From: Edwardsiella anguillarum ET080813
GTDB lineage: Bacteria > Pseudomonadota > Gammaproteobacteria > Enterobacterales > Enterobacteriaceae
Direction of reading: 5' to 3'
DNA: 64,000 nucleotides
Assembly: GCF_000264765.2 (NCBI RefSeq)
Contig: NZ_CP006664.1
Span: 992,001 to 1,056,000 of the forward strand
The position numbers and the translations under genes were made by a program. Below the pieces are notes generated by a model, which did not search any database, was not told the DNA's origin, and was given only the letters and a program-made list of their open reading frames with translations. This document shows, in pieces, positions 33,123 through 43,135 of this stretch; positions within the stretch are counted from its first letter, which is position 1; every line of letters begins with the position of its first letter.

Positions 33123-33638
33123 CTAGGGGTGCAGACGGACCAGCTGTTCGGCGGAAAGCGCCAGCGCATCGTTATGGTTGATACCGATCCCGGCCACCAG
33201 GATCTGGCGGGCAATCTGGTGAGCCTCTTCCAGCGAGTGCATGCTGTAGGTACCACACTGAAACTCATTCAGCTCTGGAATGCTGCGCTGATCGGTGACC
33301 CGCAGCACGTCCTCCATCGCCGCCTTCCAGGCCGCGGCAACCCGCGCTTCATCCGGTGTACCGATCAGGCTCATATAGAAGCCCGTGCGGCAGCCCATCG
33401 GTGAAATATCAATGATCTCAACGCCGTCGCCGTTCAGATGGTCACGCATAAAGCCGGCAAACAGGTGCTCAAGGGTATGAATACCGCGCTCCGGCAGAAT
33501 AGCATGGTTGGGACGGCAGAAGCGCAGATCGAATACGGTGATCTGATCGCCGTGCGGGGTGGTCATATTTTTTGCTATGCGAACGGCGGGTGCGGCCATG
33601 CGAGTATGGTCGACAGTGAAGCTATCCAGTAACGGCAT
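33123..33638 (-). CDS. luxS: S-ribosylhomocysteine lyase LuxS
   Basis: The 171-residue protein has the metal ligands His54 and His58 (HTLEH) and Cys128 (QCGTY), and the catalytic Cys83 (GCRTG). LuxS cleaves S-ribosylhomocysteine to homocysteine and DPD, the precursor of autoinducer-2, within the activated methyl cycle. As in E. coli, it is followed across the intergenic region by micA and gshA. Confidence 0.98.
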   Translation of the reverse strand: MPLLDSFTVDHTRMAAPAVRIAKNMTTPHGDQITVFDLRFCRPNHAILPERGIHTLEHLFAGFMRDHLNGDGVEIIDISPMGCRTGFYMSLIGTPDEARVAAAWKAAMEDVLRVTDQRSIPELNEFQCGTYSMHSLEEAHQIARQILVAGIGINHNDALALSAEQLVRLHP

Positions 33639-33680
33639 TTCGTCACCTCCTCAATAAAAAAATATTTTTTTCCTTTGTTA

Positions 33681-33709
33681 GGAAACCTTTTCCCATACTG
33701 CGACTCTCA
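33681..33709 (+). promoter_or_regulatory. Possible sigma-E promoter of micA
   Basis: GGAAACC (33681-33687) and TCTCA (33705-33709) stand 17 bp apart, 6 bp before the predicted MicA 5' end. MicA is sigma-E-dependent in E. coli, and the boxes resemble the GGAACTT / TCTGA pattern. Confidence 0.6.
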
Positions 33710-33715
33710 GTATAT

Positions 33716-33793
33716 GAAAGACGCGCATTTGTTATCATCATCATCCCTGTCCTCAGAGATGCTTATTTTGGCCACAGGTATTGTGGCCTTTTT
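33716..33793 (+). ncRNA. micA: Small RNA MicA (SraD)
   Basis: The sequence starts GAAAGACGCGCATTTGTTAT, identical to the E. coli MicA 5' seed that pairs with the ompA ribosome site. It ends with the hairpin GGCCACA / TGTGGCC (33770-33788) and a T-run. A short insertion of one extra ATC triplet in the middle makes it about 78 nt. It lies between luxS and gshA on the strand opposite both, the conserved location. MicA with Hfq represses outer-membrane protein mRNAs under envelope stress. Confidence 0.92.
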
Positions 33794-33798
33794 CTTTT

Positions 33799-35358
33799 CT
33801 AGCGTCCGGCGTGCTGCCGGAGATAGGCCGCGAAGGACTCGCTGTCCTGTGATTCCAGCGCCGCTTGACGACTCACCGAGCGCTGCGCCTGCGCCGTCAG
33901 CGTCGCCTCATCCAATAGCGTCAGCGGCTCGCTGCACAGCCGATCTCGGTAATGCTGCGCCAGCGCCAGGCCATAGTCACCGATCCCCCGATCCCCCATC
34001 TGGGCTACGACCCGAGCCGAGTAGGTCAGTGAGACGTCCTCGAAGGCCGCGACCAGGCGAGCGCAGACCTGCTGGTAGCGCGCATCGCCGTTAATGCCAT
34101 CCAGCACCTCGGCGACCCGATGCAGGTCGGCAAAGAGTGACTGCCCCACGTGCGCCAGCGGCTGACGGGCATCATGACAGCCAATGCCGATGGTCTGCCC
34201 CGGCTTACGTCCCTCAAGGATCACCCGGTTCCAGTTTTGGCGCGTACACAGCAGCTCGTCGCTGCTCATTTCTGGCGCGTCGGCCAGCACGCACCAGATC
34301 AGGAACAGATCGAGGAAGCGGGCCTGATCGGCATCGACGCCGATGGGGGTGAACGGGTTAATGTCCAGAGAGCGAACCTCAATGTACTCTACGCCGCCAC
34401 GCAGCAGCGCATCGGACGGCGACTCACCGTCGCGCGTCACGCGCTTGGGCCGGATCGGCGCATAGAGCTCATTCTCGATCTGCAGAATATTGGCATTCAG
34501 CTGGCGATAACGGCCGTCTTCCTCCACGCCCAGGCGGGCAAACTCGGCGGAGGGGGTATGAATGGCGCGCTTCAGCCCTTCGACATACTGGTCAAGGTGG
34601 TTAAACGTGATCCCGAGATTGCTCTGCGACTTATTGGTGTATCCCAGATCGCTCAGGCGCAGCGAGGTAGCATAGGGCAGGAACAGTGTTCCGCCGCTGC
34701 GTTCAAACGGCAGCGTGCTCTCCCGACCGTTCAGAAAGGAGCCGCAGATGGCCGGCGAGGCGCCAAACAGATAGGGGATCACCCAGCCAAAGCGGTAGTA
34801 GTTCCGGATCAGGCGGAAATAGCCGTCGGAAATGGCAGCCTTACCGCTATCCGCATCCTGTACGCCAGCGCGCGCCTGCCAAAACGACAGCGGCAGGGAG
34901 AAGTTATAGTGCACGCCGGAGATGGTCTGCATCAGCGCCCCATAACGGTTCTTCAGCCCCTCGCGGTAGAGCGTTTTAAAGCGCCCCAGGTTGCTGCTGC
35001 CGTACTGGGCCAGGGTGATATCCTGCTCGCTCCCGATAAAACAGGGCATGCTCAGGGGCCACATCCGCTCATCGCCGAGATTGCGCGCCACATAGCGGTG
35101 AATATCGCTGAGGAACGCCAGCATATGGTCGATGCTACCATCGACGGGCGTGATGAACTCCAGCAGGCTTTCGGCGAAGTCGGTGGTGATCCAGGGGTGG
35201 GTCAACGCCTTGCCCAACACCGCCGGATGCGGCGTAGCGGCCAAATGCCCCTCGGGAGTGACGCGCAGCGTTTCGCGCTCGATACCACGCCGGATGCCGT
35301 CCAGGGCATTCGGATGAGATTCTAGCCAGCTAAGGGCCTGAGATACGTCCGGGATCAA
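33799..35358 (-). CDS. gshA: Glutamate-cysteine ligase
   Basis: The 519-residue enzyme makes gamma-glutamylcysteine, the first and rate-limiting step to glutathione. It matches E. coli GshA (518 aa): [45 protein letters not shown] and the [10 protein letters not shown] segment. The start is TTG at 35358 with a GGGAGG site, as in E. coli, where the weak start limits synthesis. Its stop is 6 bp from the end of micA. Confidence 0.97.
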   Translation of the reverse strand: MIPDVSQALSWLESHPNALDGIRRGIERETLRVTPEGHLAATPHPAVLGKALTHPWITTDFAESLLEFITPVDGSIDHMLAFLSDIHRYVARNLGDERMWPLSMPCFIGSEQDITLAQYGSSNLGRFKTLYREGLKNRYGALMQTISGVHYNFSLPLSFWQARAGVQDADSGKAAISDGYFRLIRNYYRFGWVIPYLFGASPAICGSFLNGRESTLPFERSGGTLFLPYATSLRLSDLGYTNKSQSNLGITFNHLDQYVEGLKRAIHTPSAEFARLGVEEDGRYRQLNANILQIENELYAPIRPKRVTRDGESPSDALLRGGVEYIEVRSLDINPFTPIGVDADQARFLDLFLIWCVLADAPEMSSDELLCTRQNWNRVILEGRKPGQTIGIGCHDARQPLAHVGQSLFADLHRVAEVLDGINGDARYQQVCARLVAAFEDVSLTYSARVVAQMGDRGIGDYGLALAQHYRDRLCSEPLTLLDEATLTAQAQRSVSRQAALESQDSESFAAYLRQHAGR

Positions 35359-35419
35359 ATTGACCTCCCGCTAATAAGAAGAGTTAATCGCGCCCACCGC
35401 GTCTTACCGCAATGTACGC

Positions 35420-35848
35420 CTAATGCCACCACGACATGCCGTACAGCGTCAACCATGCCAGCGCCACATAGCGTGCGGCCTTGCCCAGGGTCAGATACAG
35501 CGCAACCTTTCCCCACGGCATCCTCAACCATCCGGCCAGGAGGCACAGCAGATCGCCGATCAGCGGCAGCCAGCTGAGCAACAGCGCCGCGGCACCGTAG
35601 CGCTGCATCCAGCCCAACGCCATCGCCAGCCCGCGCTGCGGCGTCACCTGGGGCAGCGCCCGACCAATGATCACATTGGTCAGTCCGCCCAGTACGTTAC
35701 CCACGATCGCCGCCGTCAGCAGCCAGAGCAGCGGCGCCTGAGCTGCGATCAGCAGCCCGCTCAGCACCACCTCCGAATTACCCGGCAGCAGCGTCGCGCT
35801 GGTAAAGCTGCTGACAAACATGCCAGTGACAGCCCAAAATTCACTCAT
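35420..35848 (-). CDS. yqaA: DedA-like inner membrane protein YqaA
   Basis: The 142-residue protein has several transmembrane segments and is a short relative of the SNARE-associated (DedA/VTT) family (LLPGNSEVVLSGLL, SWLPLIGDLLCLLAGWLRMPW). It matches E. coli YqaA. Its ATG overlaps the yqaB stop by 1 nt (TAATG), so yqaB-yqaA are translationally coupled. The exact role is unknown. Confidence 0.88.
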   Translation of the reverse strand: MSEFWAVTGMFVSSFTSATLLPGNSEVVLSGLLIAAQAPLLWLLTAAIVGNVLGGLTNVIIGRALPQVTPQRGLAMALGWMQRYGAAALLLSWLPLIGDLLCLLAGWLRMPWGKVALYLTLGKAARYVALAWLTLYGMSWWH

Positions 35849-36420
35849 TACAGGTCGCGCACGTCGATCCAGTCCATCCCCGCTCGCCGGGCGGCCTGAA
35901 TCCCCAAATCCGCATCCTCAAACACCACGCAGCGGGTCGGCGCAACGCCGAGCAACGCAGCACAGCGTAAAAAGGTTTGCGGATCCGGCTTATGGCGCTG
36001 TACATCATCAGCGGCCACGATCGCCTGAAAACAGTCGCGCAGCCCCAGATGGCGCAGCAGGGCATCGGCCAGGCGATGTTCGCTGCCGGTGCCGACGGCC
36101 ATGGGACGACGCCCCTTATAGGCCAAGGCAACCTCCGCCAGCGGCAGCGGACGTACGCAGTCCAACAGCATACTCTCTACCGCCCTCATTTTTTCCGCGG
36201 CCAGCGCATGAGGATCGAGATCGGACTGATTGTGTTCAATGATAGCCTGAGCAATACGCCATGTGGGAGAGCCATTGAGTGCGATCACCGCCGTTAGGTC
36301 ATAATCCATACCGTAACGCCCCAGCACCGCGTCCCACGCCCGCCGGTGCGTCGGCTCGCTGTCGAGCAGGGTACCATCCATATCGAAAATCAGCCCGTCA
36401 TAACGGTCATACATCGTCAT
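35848..36420 (-). CDS. yqaB: Fructose-1-phosphate / 6-phosphogluconate phosphatase, HAD family
   Basis: The 190-residue HAD hydrolase has motif I DMDGTLLDSE (nucleophile Asp), motif II VGTGSE, motif III Lys in HKPDP and motif IV VFEDADLGI. E. coli YqaB dephosphorylates fructose-1-P and other sugar phosphates. Three nearby ATGs compete; ATG 36420 has AGAGG 7 nt upstream and gives MTMYDRY, close to the E. coli start. A long upstream open extension to 36609 is not real coding. Confidence 0.9.
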   Translation of the reverse strand: MTMYDRYDGLIFDMDGTLLDSEPTHRRAWDAVLGRYGMDYDLTAVIALNGSPTWRIAQAIIEHNQSDLDPHALAAEKMRAVESMLLDCVRPLPLAEVALAYKGRRPMAVGTGSEHRLADALLRHLGLRDCFQAIVAADDVQRHKPDPQTFLRCAALLGVAPTRCVVFEDADLGIQAARRAGMDWIDVRDL

Positions 36421-36563
36421 GCTCATCCTCTGAAACGGGGAAAAGAGAGCTACTTTAGCGTAAAAGCAGGCTGGCTGTCGCGGGCCGTCGCCGCATCGCC
36501 GTGATAGCTGCGGGAGGACTGGGCAGGAAAAGTGGATCAGAGGGAGGAAGGGGCGACTGAATG

Positions 36564-36592
36564 CAAAAAAACCCGCAAAAGCGGGCTTTTTT
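36564..36592 (-). terminator. Terminator of the tRNA-Ser/tRNA-Arg array
   Basis: A GC-rich stem (CCCGC / GCGGG, loop AAAA) flanked by A and T runs gives a T7 tract on the minus strand downstream of the last tRNA-Arg. Confidence 0.85.
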
Positions 36593-36743
36593 ATCCAGCG
36601 AGAAAGCATCTAGGCGGATAATTTGACGCTGCACGTCTCACCGCAGGGGTCGTTGCTACGCAACCTTGACCAGTCTAGTGTGCAATCCTATACAGTCTTT
36701 AGCGTAGGCGAAGCATGATGTTAGCATCACGCTCTGCGAAAGA

Positions 36744-36820
36744 TGGTGCATCCGGGAGGATTCGAACCTCCGACCGCTCGGTTCGTAGCCGAGTACTCTA
36801 TCCAGCTGAGCTACGGATGC
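36744..36820 (-). tRNA. tRNA-Arg(ACG), copy 4 in transcription order
   Basis: A 77-nt cloverleaf with anticodon ACG and encoded CCA. It looks identical to the three other copies upstream, as in the E. coli argVYZQ cluster. Confidence 0.97.
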
Positions 36821-36891
36821 ACAGAGTTACAATGTTGACGGTAGGTAACCCTACGGTCCGATCCACCGCGTACCAGCGTGAATCGAAAAGA

Positions 36892-36968
36892 TGGTGCATC
36901 CGGGAGGATTCGAACCTCCGACCGCTCGGTTCGTAGCCGAGTACTCTATCCAGCTGAGCTACGGATGC
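36892..36968 (-). tRNA. tRNA-Arg(ACG), copy 3 in transcription order
   Basis: A 77-nt cloverleaf, anticodon ACG, CCA encoded. The 71-bp spacer to the next copy resembles the next spacer (shared CAATGTTGAC), showing origin by tandem duplication. Confidence 0.97.
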
Positions 36969-37040
36969 ACAGAATAACAATGTTGACAGAAGGGTTACCC
37001 CGCTGTCTGATTCACCGCTAATCACCATGAATCTAAAAGA

Positions 37041-37117
37041 TGGTGCATCCGGGAGGATTCGAACCTCCGACCGCTCGGTTCGTAGCCGAGTACTCTATCC
37101 AGCTGAGCTACGGATGC
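37041..37117 (-). tRNA. tRNA-Arg(ACG), copy 2 in transcription order
   Basis: A 77-nt cloverleaf, anticodon ACG, CCA encoded; same array. Confidence 0.97.
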
Positions 37118-37196
37118 ACAGAGAACTTACCTGATGACACGGGCCGTTCTGATTCCCGTATCCGATTTACCGCCGTGAGGCGATAAACCTGAAAGA

Positions 37197-37273
37197 TGGT
37201 GCATCCGGGAGGATTCGAACCTCCGACCGCTCGGTTCGTAGCCGAGTACTCTATCCAGCTGAGCTACGGATGC
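37197..37273 (-). tRNA. tRNA-Arg(ACG), copy 1 in transcription order
   Basis: A 77-nt cloverleaf, anticodon ACG, CCA encoded. It starts only 3 bp after tRNA-Ser, so the two must be cut from one precursor. Confidence 0.97.
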
Positions 37274-37276
37274 AAA

Positions 37277-37369
37277 TGGCGGTGAGGGGGGGATTCGAAC
37301 CCCCGATGCAGCTTTTGACCGCATACTCCCTTAGCAGGGGAGCGCCTTCAGCCTCTCGGCCACCTCACC
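37277..37369 (-). tRNA. serV: tRNA-Ser(GCT)
   Basis: A 93-nt class II tRNA with a long variable arm, anticodon GCT and encoded CCA. It is first in the array, in the position of E. coli serV next to csrA. Confidence 0.97.
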
Positions 37370-37435
37370 ACACGCGACTCTTGCGAGCTGTGCCCACTCA
37401 ACCTTTCGTTGTCTCATCGGCACTGCGTGGCGCAC

Positions 37436-37463
37436 ATATTACTTTCACGGGCTGATAAGTCAA
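37436..37463 (-). promoter_or_regulatory. Strong promoter of the tRNA-Ser/Arg array
   Basis: On the minus strand: -35 TTGACT (37458-37463), a 16-bp spacer, -10 TAATAT (37436-37441) and a GC-rich discriminator GTGCGCCACGC. This resembles rrn promoters and suggests stringent control. Confidence 0.85.
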
Positions 37464-37836
37464 ACAATTTTTCCTGAGTTTTCACGCAATCTGATTCGTT
37501 TGCACAATTCACAGGCAAACCGCTGTGAATAGCGTCAACCTGCTGTTTTTATGAACCGCAAAAACCCCCCGCTTTATCCAGCATGGCGCGCGCGCCATGC
37601 CTACCGAGCGCGCGCCGCCAAACCGTTTGGATAAAAAAAAAGCGCGCCTCTCCTCGCTGGGGCGATCGCCGGACAGGAATCCACGCCACAGGCGGAGATG
37701 ACGCCGGCAGAGAAACGTAACAGAGAAGCGTAAAAGGAGAAAGCGACGGAAGAAAGAGGATACGAGGGGGGAGCGACAGAGGTCGCAGCAGGCACCGCGT
37801 AAGCGCCCCGCTGCGATGCGAGACGCTATACCGAAA
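37464..37836. other. 373-bp spacer between csrA and the tRNA array
   Basis: No gene is visible. It holds a perfect 20-bp palindrome (37581-37600) and a 13-bp palindrome CCAAACCGTTTGG (37618-37630). A nine-T tract on the minus strand (37633-37641) is likely to be part of the csrA terminator, although the preceding stem is weak. Confidence 0.5.
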
Positions 37837-38022
37837 TTAATACGTCGTCGGTTGGGACTTTTCCGCCTGAATACGCTGGTAGATCTCTTCACGGTGCACG
37901 GAAACCTCTTTCGGAGCATTCACACCGATACGTACCTGGTTTCCCTTCACCCCCAACACGGTGACCGTTACTTCATCGCCAATCATGAGGGTCTCACCCA
38001 CTCGACGAGTCAGAATAAGCAT
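37837..38022 (-). CDS. csrA: Carbon storage regulator CsrA
   Basis: The 61-residue RNA-binding protein ([16 protein letters not shown]...) is nearly identical to the E. coli protein. The RNA-contact residues are present: the LTRR strand and the [10 protein letters not shown] segment. The dimer binds GGA motifs in mRNA leaders and controls glycogen, motility and virulence genes. The usual csrB/csrC RNAs are not in this window. Confidence 0.98.
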
Positions 38023-38216
38023 TCTTTGCTCCTTGAAAGATTAATTAGAGTCGGGTCTCTCAGTTTTTCCCCGCCATTATCCATCATCTGTAGTAAAAAC
38101 GTAAACAGCAACAAATCTATAATGTGTAAGCAGATTCCCGCCTACTACATTCTTAGTACAAGTTTAGCTCAAACCACAAACACCATTGCAAAATTTATAA
38201 CACCAAGCGGGCGAAA

Positions 38217-38258
38217 AAACAAAAAAACGCCGTATCCAACAAATGGATACGGCGTTTT
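38217..38258 (-). terminator. alaS terminator
   Basis: A perfect 14-bp stem (38224-38237 with 38245-38258) has a 7-nt loop and is followed by T-rich sequence on the minus strand, 18 bp past the alaS stop. Confidence 0.92.
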
Positions 38259-38275
38259 CACCGTTCTAGCGCGGA

Positions 38276-40903
38276 TTACAGCTTAGCGGCAACCCAGTCC
38301 GCCACGCTAGCCAGCGCCTGAGGCAGGGCTGCAGCATCGGTTCCTCCGGCCTGCGCCATATCGGGACGTCCGCCGCCTTTGCCTCCGACCTGCTGCGCGA
38401 CCATACCGATCAGCTCGCCGGCCTTCACCTTGGCGGTCAGATCCTTGGTCACGCCGGCGATCAGGCTAACTTTACTCGCCTCCGCCGTCGCCAGCACCAC
38501 AATGCAGGAGCCCATCTGGTTTTTCAGGTCATCCACCATGGTACGCAGCATCTTCGGCTCCACGCCGTCCAGCTGACTCACCAGCAGCTTCACCCCGTTA
38601 ACCTCGATGGCTTTCCCGCTCAGCGAGGCGCTCTCCTGCGCAGCCTGCTGATCCTTGAGCTGCTGCAGCGCTTTCTCCAGCTGGCGGCTCTTTTCCATCA
38701 CGGCGCGGATCTTCTCTGCAACGCTTTGGGCATCACCTTTCACCAGGGATGCAGCCTCACGCAGCATATCGCTCTCCTGGTGCATCGCCAGCAGCGCCTG
38801 CTCACCGGTCACCGCCTCGATGCGGCGCACGCCGGCCGCGGTGCCGCTCTCGCTGACAATGCGGAATAGGCCGATATCGCCGGTGCGCTCTGCGTGCGTA
38901 CCGCCGCACAGCTCGGTGGAGAAGTCACCCATGCTCAGCACGCGAACCTGGGCGTCGTACTTCTCGCCGAACAGCGCCATGGCCCCTTTGGCCTTAGCCT
39001 CCTCCAGCCCCATCTCCTGCGTGTCTATAGGCAGGTTGCTACGGATCTGGGCGTTAACGATATCCTCAACCTGACGGATCTGCTGCGGCTTCATCGCCTC
39101 CGCGTGCGAGAAGTCAAAACGCAGAGCGCCATCGCTCACCAGCGAACCTTTCTGCGCGACATGCTCACCCAGTACGCTGCGCAGGGCGGCATGCATCAGG
39201 TGCGTCGCCGAGTGGCTCTGGCGGATACGCTCGCGGCGCGCGCCGTCGATGCCGGCCTGGACCCGCTCTCCGACCCGCAGGCTGCCCTGGGCTACCTTAC
39301 CGAGATGTCCGATAGCCTGACCGTACTTCTGGGTATCCTCAACCACAAAACGGCAGCCCTGCGCCGTCAGCTCACCGCGATCGCCCACCTGACCGCCGGA
39401 CTCGGCGTAGAACGGCGTCTGCGCTAGCACGACAACCCCTTCCTCGCCGGCCTGCAGGACATCAACCGCCTGCCCGCTGTGAAACAGGGCCGTCACCAGG
39501 GCATCCTGCTGCTGCAGGTGATAACCGGTAAAGTCCGTGCTACCGTCAACGCGGATCATGCTGTTGTAGTCGGCGCCGAAGCCGCTGGACTCGCGCGCAC
39601 GACGGCGCTGAGCCTCCATCGCCCGCTCGAAGCCCTCTTCATTCACCTTCAGACCGCGCTCGCGGCACACGTCGGCGGTCAGATCCAGCGGGAAGCCATA
39701 GGTATCGTACAGGCGGAATGCGGTCTCGCCGTCCAGGGTATCCCCGTCCAGCGTGGACAGCTCGTCGTCCAGCAGCGTCAGCCCACGTTCCAGCGTGCGC
39801 GCAAACTGCTCCTCCTCCGTCTTCAGCACCTGCTCCACCATCGCCTGCTGCTGCGCCAGCGCATCGGCGGCCGACCCCATCACGGCGATCAGCGGCTTCA
39901 CCAGCTTATAGAAGAAAGTCTCTTTGGCACCCAGCATATGTCCGTGGCGCACGGCGCGGCGGATGATACGGCGCAGCACGTAGCCGCGGCCTTCGTTGGA
40001 GGGCAGCACGCCGTCGGAAACCAAGAATGCGCAGGAGCGGATATGATCGGCGATCACCCGCAGCGATTTGCTGCTCAGATCGCTGACGCCGATCACCCGC
40101 GCGGTCTCCGCGATCAGGGTACGGAACAGATCGATATCATAGTTGGAGTTAACGTGCTGCAGCACCGCCGCAATACGCTCCAGCCCCATCCCGGTATCGA
40201 CGGAAGGCTTAGGCAGCGGCAGCAGCGTGCCGTCGCTCTGGCGGTTAAACTGCATAAAGACGATGTTCCAGATCTCAATATAGCGATCACCGTCCTCATC
40301 TGGGCTGCCCGGAGGTCCCCCGGCGATGTGGGCGCCGTGGTCATAGAAGATCTCGGTGCACGGGCCGCACGGACCGGTATCGCCCATCTGCCAGAAGTTA
40401 TCGGAGGCGTAGGGCGCACCTTTATTGTCGCCGATGCGAATAATACGCTCGCGCGGTACCCCGACCTCGTTGGCCCAGATGTCGTAAGCCTCGTCGTCGC
40501 TTTCGTACACCGTCACCCACAGCTTCTCTTTCGGCAGGTTAAACCACTGCACGCCGGTCAGCAGCTCCCAGGCAAAATTGATGGCGTCATGCTTGAAGTA
40601 GTCGCCAAAGCTAAAGTTGCCCAGCATTTCAAAGAAGGTGTGGTGACGGGCGGTATAACCGACGTTCTCCAGGTCATTATGCTTACCGCCGGCGCGTACG
40701 CAGCGCTGTGCCGTAGTTGCACGGCTATAGCTGCGCTTATCGATACCAAGGAAAACATCTTTAAACTGGTTCATCCCGGCGTTGGTAAACAACAGTGTCG
40801 GATCGTTGTTCGGCACCAGGGAGCTGCTGTCCACCACCTGGTGGCCCTTACTGTGATAAAAATCGAGAAACGCTTGACGGATCTCAGCGGTACTCTTGCT
40901 CAT
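38276..40903 (-). CDS. alaS: Alanyl-tRNA synthetase
   Basis: The 875-residue class II synthetase has an N-terminal catalytic core ([25 protein letters not shown]), an editing domain with zinc-binding motifs HSATH and CGGTH, and a C-terminal C-Ala domain ([14 protein letters not shown]). It charges tRNA-Ala and clears Ser- or Gly-tRNA-Ala. The length equals that of E. coli (876). It lies between csrA and recX in the conserved order. Confidence 0.98.
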   Translation of the reverse strand: MSKSTAEIRQAFLDFYHSKGHQVVDSSSLVPNNDPTLLFTNAGMNQFKDVFLGIDKRSYSRATTAQRCVRAGGKHNDLENVGYTARHHTFFEMLGNFSFGDYFKHDAINFAWELLTGVQWFNLPKEKLWVTVYESDDEAYDIWANEVGVPRERIIRIGDNKGAPYASDNFWQMGDTGPCGPCTEIFYDHGAHIAGGPPGSPDEDGDRYIEIWNIVFMQFNRQSDGTLLPLPKPSVDTGMGLERIAAVLQHVNSNYDIDLFRTLIAETARVIGVSDLSSKSLRVIADHIRSCAFLVSDGVLPSNEGRGYVLRRIIRRAVRHGHMLGAKETFFYKLVKPLIAVMGSAADALAQQQAMVEQVLKTEEEQFARTLERGLTLLDDELSTLDGDTLDGETAFRLYDTYGFPLDLTADVCRERGLKVNEEGFERAMEAQRRRARESSGFGADYNSMIRVDGSTDFTGYHLQQQDALVTALFHSGQAVDVLQAGEEGVVVLAQTPFYAESGGQVGDRGELTAQGCRFVVEDTQKYGQAIGHLGKVAQGSLRVGERVQAGIDGARRERIRQSHSATHLMHAALRSVLGEHVAQKGSLVSDGALRFDFSHAEAMKPQQIRQVEDIVNAQIRSNLPIDTQEMGLEEAKAKGAMALFGEKYDAQVRVLSMGDFSTELCGGTHAERTGDIGLFRIVSESGTAAGVRRIEAVTGEQALLAMHQESDMLREAASLVKGDAQSVAEKIRAVMEKSRQLEKALQQLKDQQAAQESASLSGKAIEVNGVKLLVSQLDGVEPKMLRTMVDDLKNQMGSCIVVLATAEASKVSLIAGVTKDLTAKVKAGELIGMVAQQVGGKGGGRPDMAQAGGTDAAALPQALASVADWVAAKL

Positions 40904-41037
40904 AAATGTCCCGGAGTCTGGCTAGAAGAACAGTCCGTGAACAAAACAGCCCGCATTCCGCTGCCGACGCCCGCTCACGAACACAAAGTGACACTAAGAT
41001 AAAATTTCTTCTCACCGAAGTAAAACGCCGCGTGCGT

Positions 41038-41478
41038 TCACGAAGTTAAATCGCGCAGGGCATCCTGGATCTCCTCCGAAAAGAAGCCACGGTACAGCAG
41101 ATAGCGCTGCACTTTAACCCGAGTAGCCCAATCGGGCGAGAGCGGTAAGGAGAAGTGGCGCTCCAACGCCCGGCGCGCCTGTGCGCTCCAGTCGATCTCA
41201 CACTCGGCCAGCGCCTGCTGGATGAGATCGCGCGCCACGCCGCGCACCCCCAGCTCCTGACGAACGCGCTGCGCGCCATAGCCTTTACGGCTGCGGGACT
41301 CGATATAACGCTGAGCAAAGCGGGCGTCGTCCAGCCACTGATAGCGCTGACAGTGGGCGATAGTCAACGCTATCTCCCCCTCAGAAACGCCCTGCGCCGC
41401 AAGTTTGCGGCGCAGTTCATTCTCGCTGTGGTCACGCTGGGCCAGCAGACGCATGGCCCGGTTAAGCGCGTCGCTCAC
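41038..41478 (-). CDS. recX: RecA regulatory protein RecX
   Basis: The 146-residue protein consists of three-helix RecX repeats (RAMRLLAQRDHSENELRRKL, YIESRSRKGYGAQRVRQEL). RecX caps and shortens RecA filaments. It lies 36 bp after recA, with no terminator seen between them, so it is expressed by readthrough. It is somewhat shorter than E. coli RecX (166 aa), mainly at the N-terminus. Confidence 0.93.
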   Translation of the reverse strand: MSDALNRAMRLLAQRDHSENELRRKLAAQGVSEGEIALTIAHCQRYQWLDDARFAQRYIESRSRKGYGAQRVRQELGVRGVARDLIQQALAECEIDWSAQARRALERHFSLPLSPDWATRVKVQRYLLYRGFFSEEIQDALRDLTS

Positions 41479-41514
41479 GCAGACCTCGCCGCGTCGCGCC
41501 CGTGGCCGGCGGGA

Positions 41515-42576
41515 TTAGAAGTTTTCATCATCCGTCGCCGCGTCGTCTTCGCGCTCGGCCCCCGCGCGCTCGGCGTCGGTCGCCGCGGCGTGACTCAGCA
41601 GCAGCTCACGCAGCTTGCCCTCCAGCTCAGCGGAGATCGTCGTATTCTCCTGCAGAAACTTCATGGAGTTCGCTTTACCCTGGCCGATCTTGTCGCCATT
41701 GTAGCTGTACCAGGCGCCGGATTTATCCAGCAGCTTGTGCTTAACGCCCAGATCGATCAGCTCGCTCTCCTTAGAGATACCGGCGCCGTACAGGATCTGG
41801 AACTCAGCCTGACGGAACGGCGGGGCCACCTTGTTCTTGACCACCTTAACGCGGGTCTCGTTGCCGACCACCTCATCGCCCTCTTTTATGGCGCCGATGC
41901 GACGGATATCCAGGCGCACGGAGGAGTAGAACTTCAGCGCGTTACCGCCGGTGGTGGTCTCTGGGTTACCGAACATCACCCCGATCTTCATACGGATCTG
42001 GTTGATAAAAACCACCAGACAGTTGGCATTTTTGATATTGGCGGTCAGCTTACGCAACGCCTGCGACATCAGACGCGCCTGCAGACCAACGTGAGAGTCC
42101 CCCATTTCGCCTTCGATCTCCGCCTTCGGCGTCAGGGCAGCCACGGAGTCCACGATGATCACATCGACGGCGCCGGAGCGTACCAGCGCATCACAGATCT
42201 CCAGCGCCTGCTCACCGGTATCCGGCTGCGATACCAGCAGATCATCGACGTTGACCCCCAGCTTGGCGGCATAGATCGGATCCAGCGCGTGTTCGGCGTC
42301 AATAAAAGCGCAGGTCTTCCCCGCCGCCTGGGCGCGCGCGATGACGGACAGGGTCAGCGTGGTTTTACCGGAGGACTCCGGCCCGAAGATCTCAACGACG
42401 CGCCCCATCGGCAGACCGCCGATGCCCAGCGCCACGTCCAGACTCAGAGAACCGGTTGAAATGGACTCAATGTCCAGCGTTTGGGTATCCCCCAGACGCA
42501 TGATAGAACCTTTACCAAACTGCTTTTCAATCTGGCCTAACGCCGCAGCCAGGGCACGTTGTTTGTTCTCGTCCAT
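41515..42576 (-). CDS. recA: Recombinase RecA
   Basis: The 353 residues equal the E. coli length. Walker A is GPESSGKTT (66-74); the DNA-binding loops and the acidic C-terminal tail ([11 protein letters not shown]) are present. RecA forms filaments on ssDNA, drives strand exchange and triggers LexA self-cleavage. ATG 42576 ([13 protein letters not shown]) is the family start. A longer frame to 42633 runs into the LexA box and is rejected. Confidence 0.98.
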   Translation of the reverse strand: MDENKQRALAAALGQIEKQFGKGSIMRLGDTQTLDIESISTGSLSLDVALGIGGLPMGRVVEIFGPESSGKTTLTLSVIARAQAAGKTCAFIDAEHALDPIYAAKLGVNVDDLLVSQPDTGEQALEICDALVRSGAVDVIIVDSVAALTPKAEIEGEMGDSHVGLQARLMSQALRKLTANIKNANCLVVFINQIRMKIGVMFGNPETTTGGNALKFYSSVRLDIRRIGAIKEGDEVVGNETRVKVVKNKVAPPFRQAEFQILYGAGISKESELIDLGVKHKLLDKSGAWYSYNGDKIGQGKANSMKFLQENTTISAELEGKLRELLLSHAAATDAERAGAEREDDAATDDENF

Positions 42577-42615
42577 CCGTTTACTCCACGCATAGCAAAT
42601 CTGAAATTGACCTTG

Positions 42616-42643
42616 ATTATACTGTATGCTCATACAGTATCAA
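42616..42643 (-). promoter_or_regulatory. recA promoter with LexA (SOS) box
   Basis: On the minus strand: -35 TTGATA, a 16-bp spacer and -10 TATAAT. A near-perfect SOS box TACTGTATGAGCATACAGTA occupies 42620-42639, between and over the promoter elements, as in E. coli recA. It touches the 3' end of pncC (stop at 42647). Confidence 0.95.
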
Positions 42644-42646
42644 GAC

Positions 42647-43135
42647 TCACGTAAGAAATTTTTCCAGCAGCGTCTGCAACGCAAACTGCGCCGCCTGCCG
42701 CCGCACGGCCTCCCGATCGCCGGCAAAACGTCGGCACAGGCACAGGGGCTCCCCGCCGCGAGCGGCAAAGCCAAACCAGACGGTGCCGACCGGCTTCTGC
42801 ACGCTGCCTCCGTCGGGCCCGGCAATCCCACTCACCGCCACGGCCAGGTCGGCCCGCGCCGCGCGCAGAGCACCGACGGCCATCGCCGCTACCACCGGCT
42901 CGCTGACCGCCCCATGCTGCGCCAGCACGCCGCCTGCCACCCCCAGCATCTCCTCTTTGGCCCGATTGCTGTACGTGACAAAGCCGCGCTCAAAATAGCA
43001 CGAGCTACCGGCAATATCGGTCAACAGCTTGGCGATCAGCCCCCCGGTGCAGGATTCGGCGCAGGTGATCTGCTCCCCGCGCACACGCAGACGCTCGCCC
43101 ACCTTTCGGCTTAACGCCGTGAGCGATTGTTCCAT
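42647..43135 (-). CDS. pncC: Nicotinamide-nucleotide amidase PncC (YgaD)
   Basis: The 162-residue CinA C-terminal-type amidase has TCAESCTGGLIAKLLTD, FVTYSN and AVSGIAGPDGG, the family motifs. It hydrolyses NMN to nicotinate mononucleotide in the pyridine nucleotide cycle. ATG 43135 has an AAGGAG site 6 nt upstream, so it is preferred over the ATG six codons earlier. It precedes recA as in E. coli. Confidence 0.95.
   Translation of the reverse strand: MEQSLTALSRKVGERLRVRGEQITCAESCTGGLIAKLLTDIAGSSCYFERGFVTYSNRAKEEMLGVAGGVLAQHGAVSEPVVAAMAVGALRAARADLAVAVSGIAGPDGGSVQKPVGTVWFGFAARGGEPLCLCRRFAGDREAVRRQAAQFALQTLLEKFLT

Noticed and set aside
34150-35325. 391-codon open frame opposite gshA
   Set aside because: Antisense to a well-supported enzyme gene, low-complexity composition, no family features.
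39479-41002. 507-codon open frame opposite alaS
   Set aside because: It lies antisense to the whole N-terminal part of alaS. High GC at third positions keeps the opposite strand open; no domain or ribosome site is seen.
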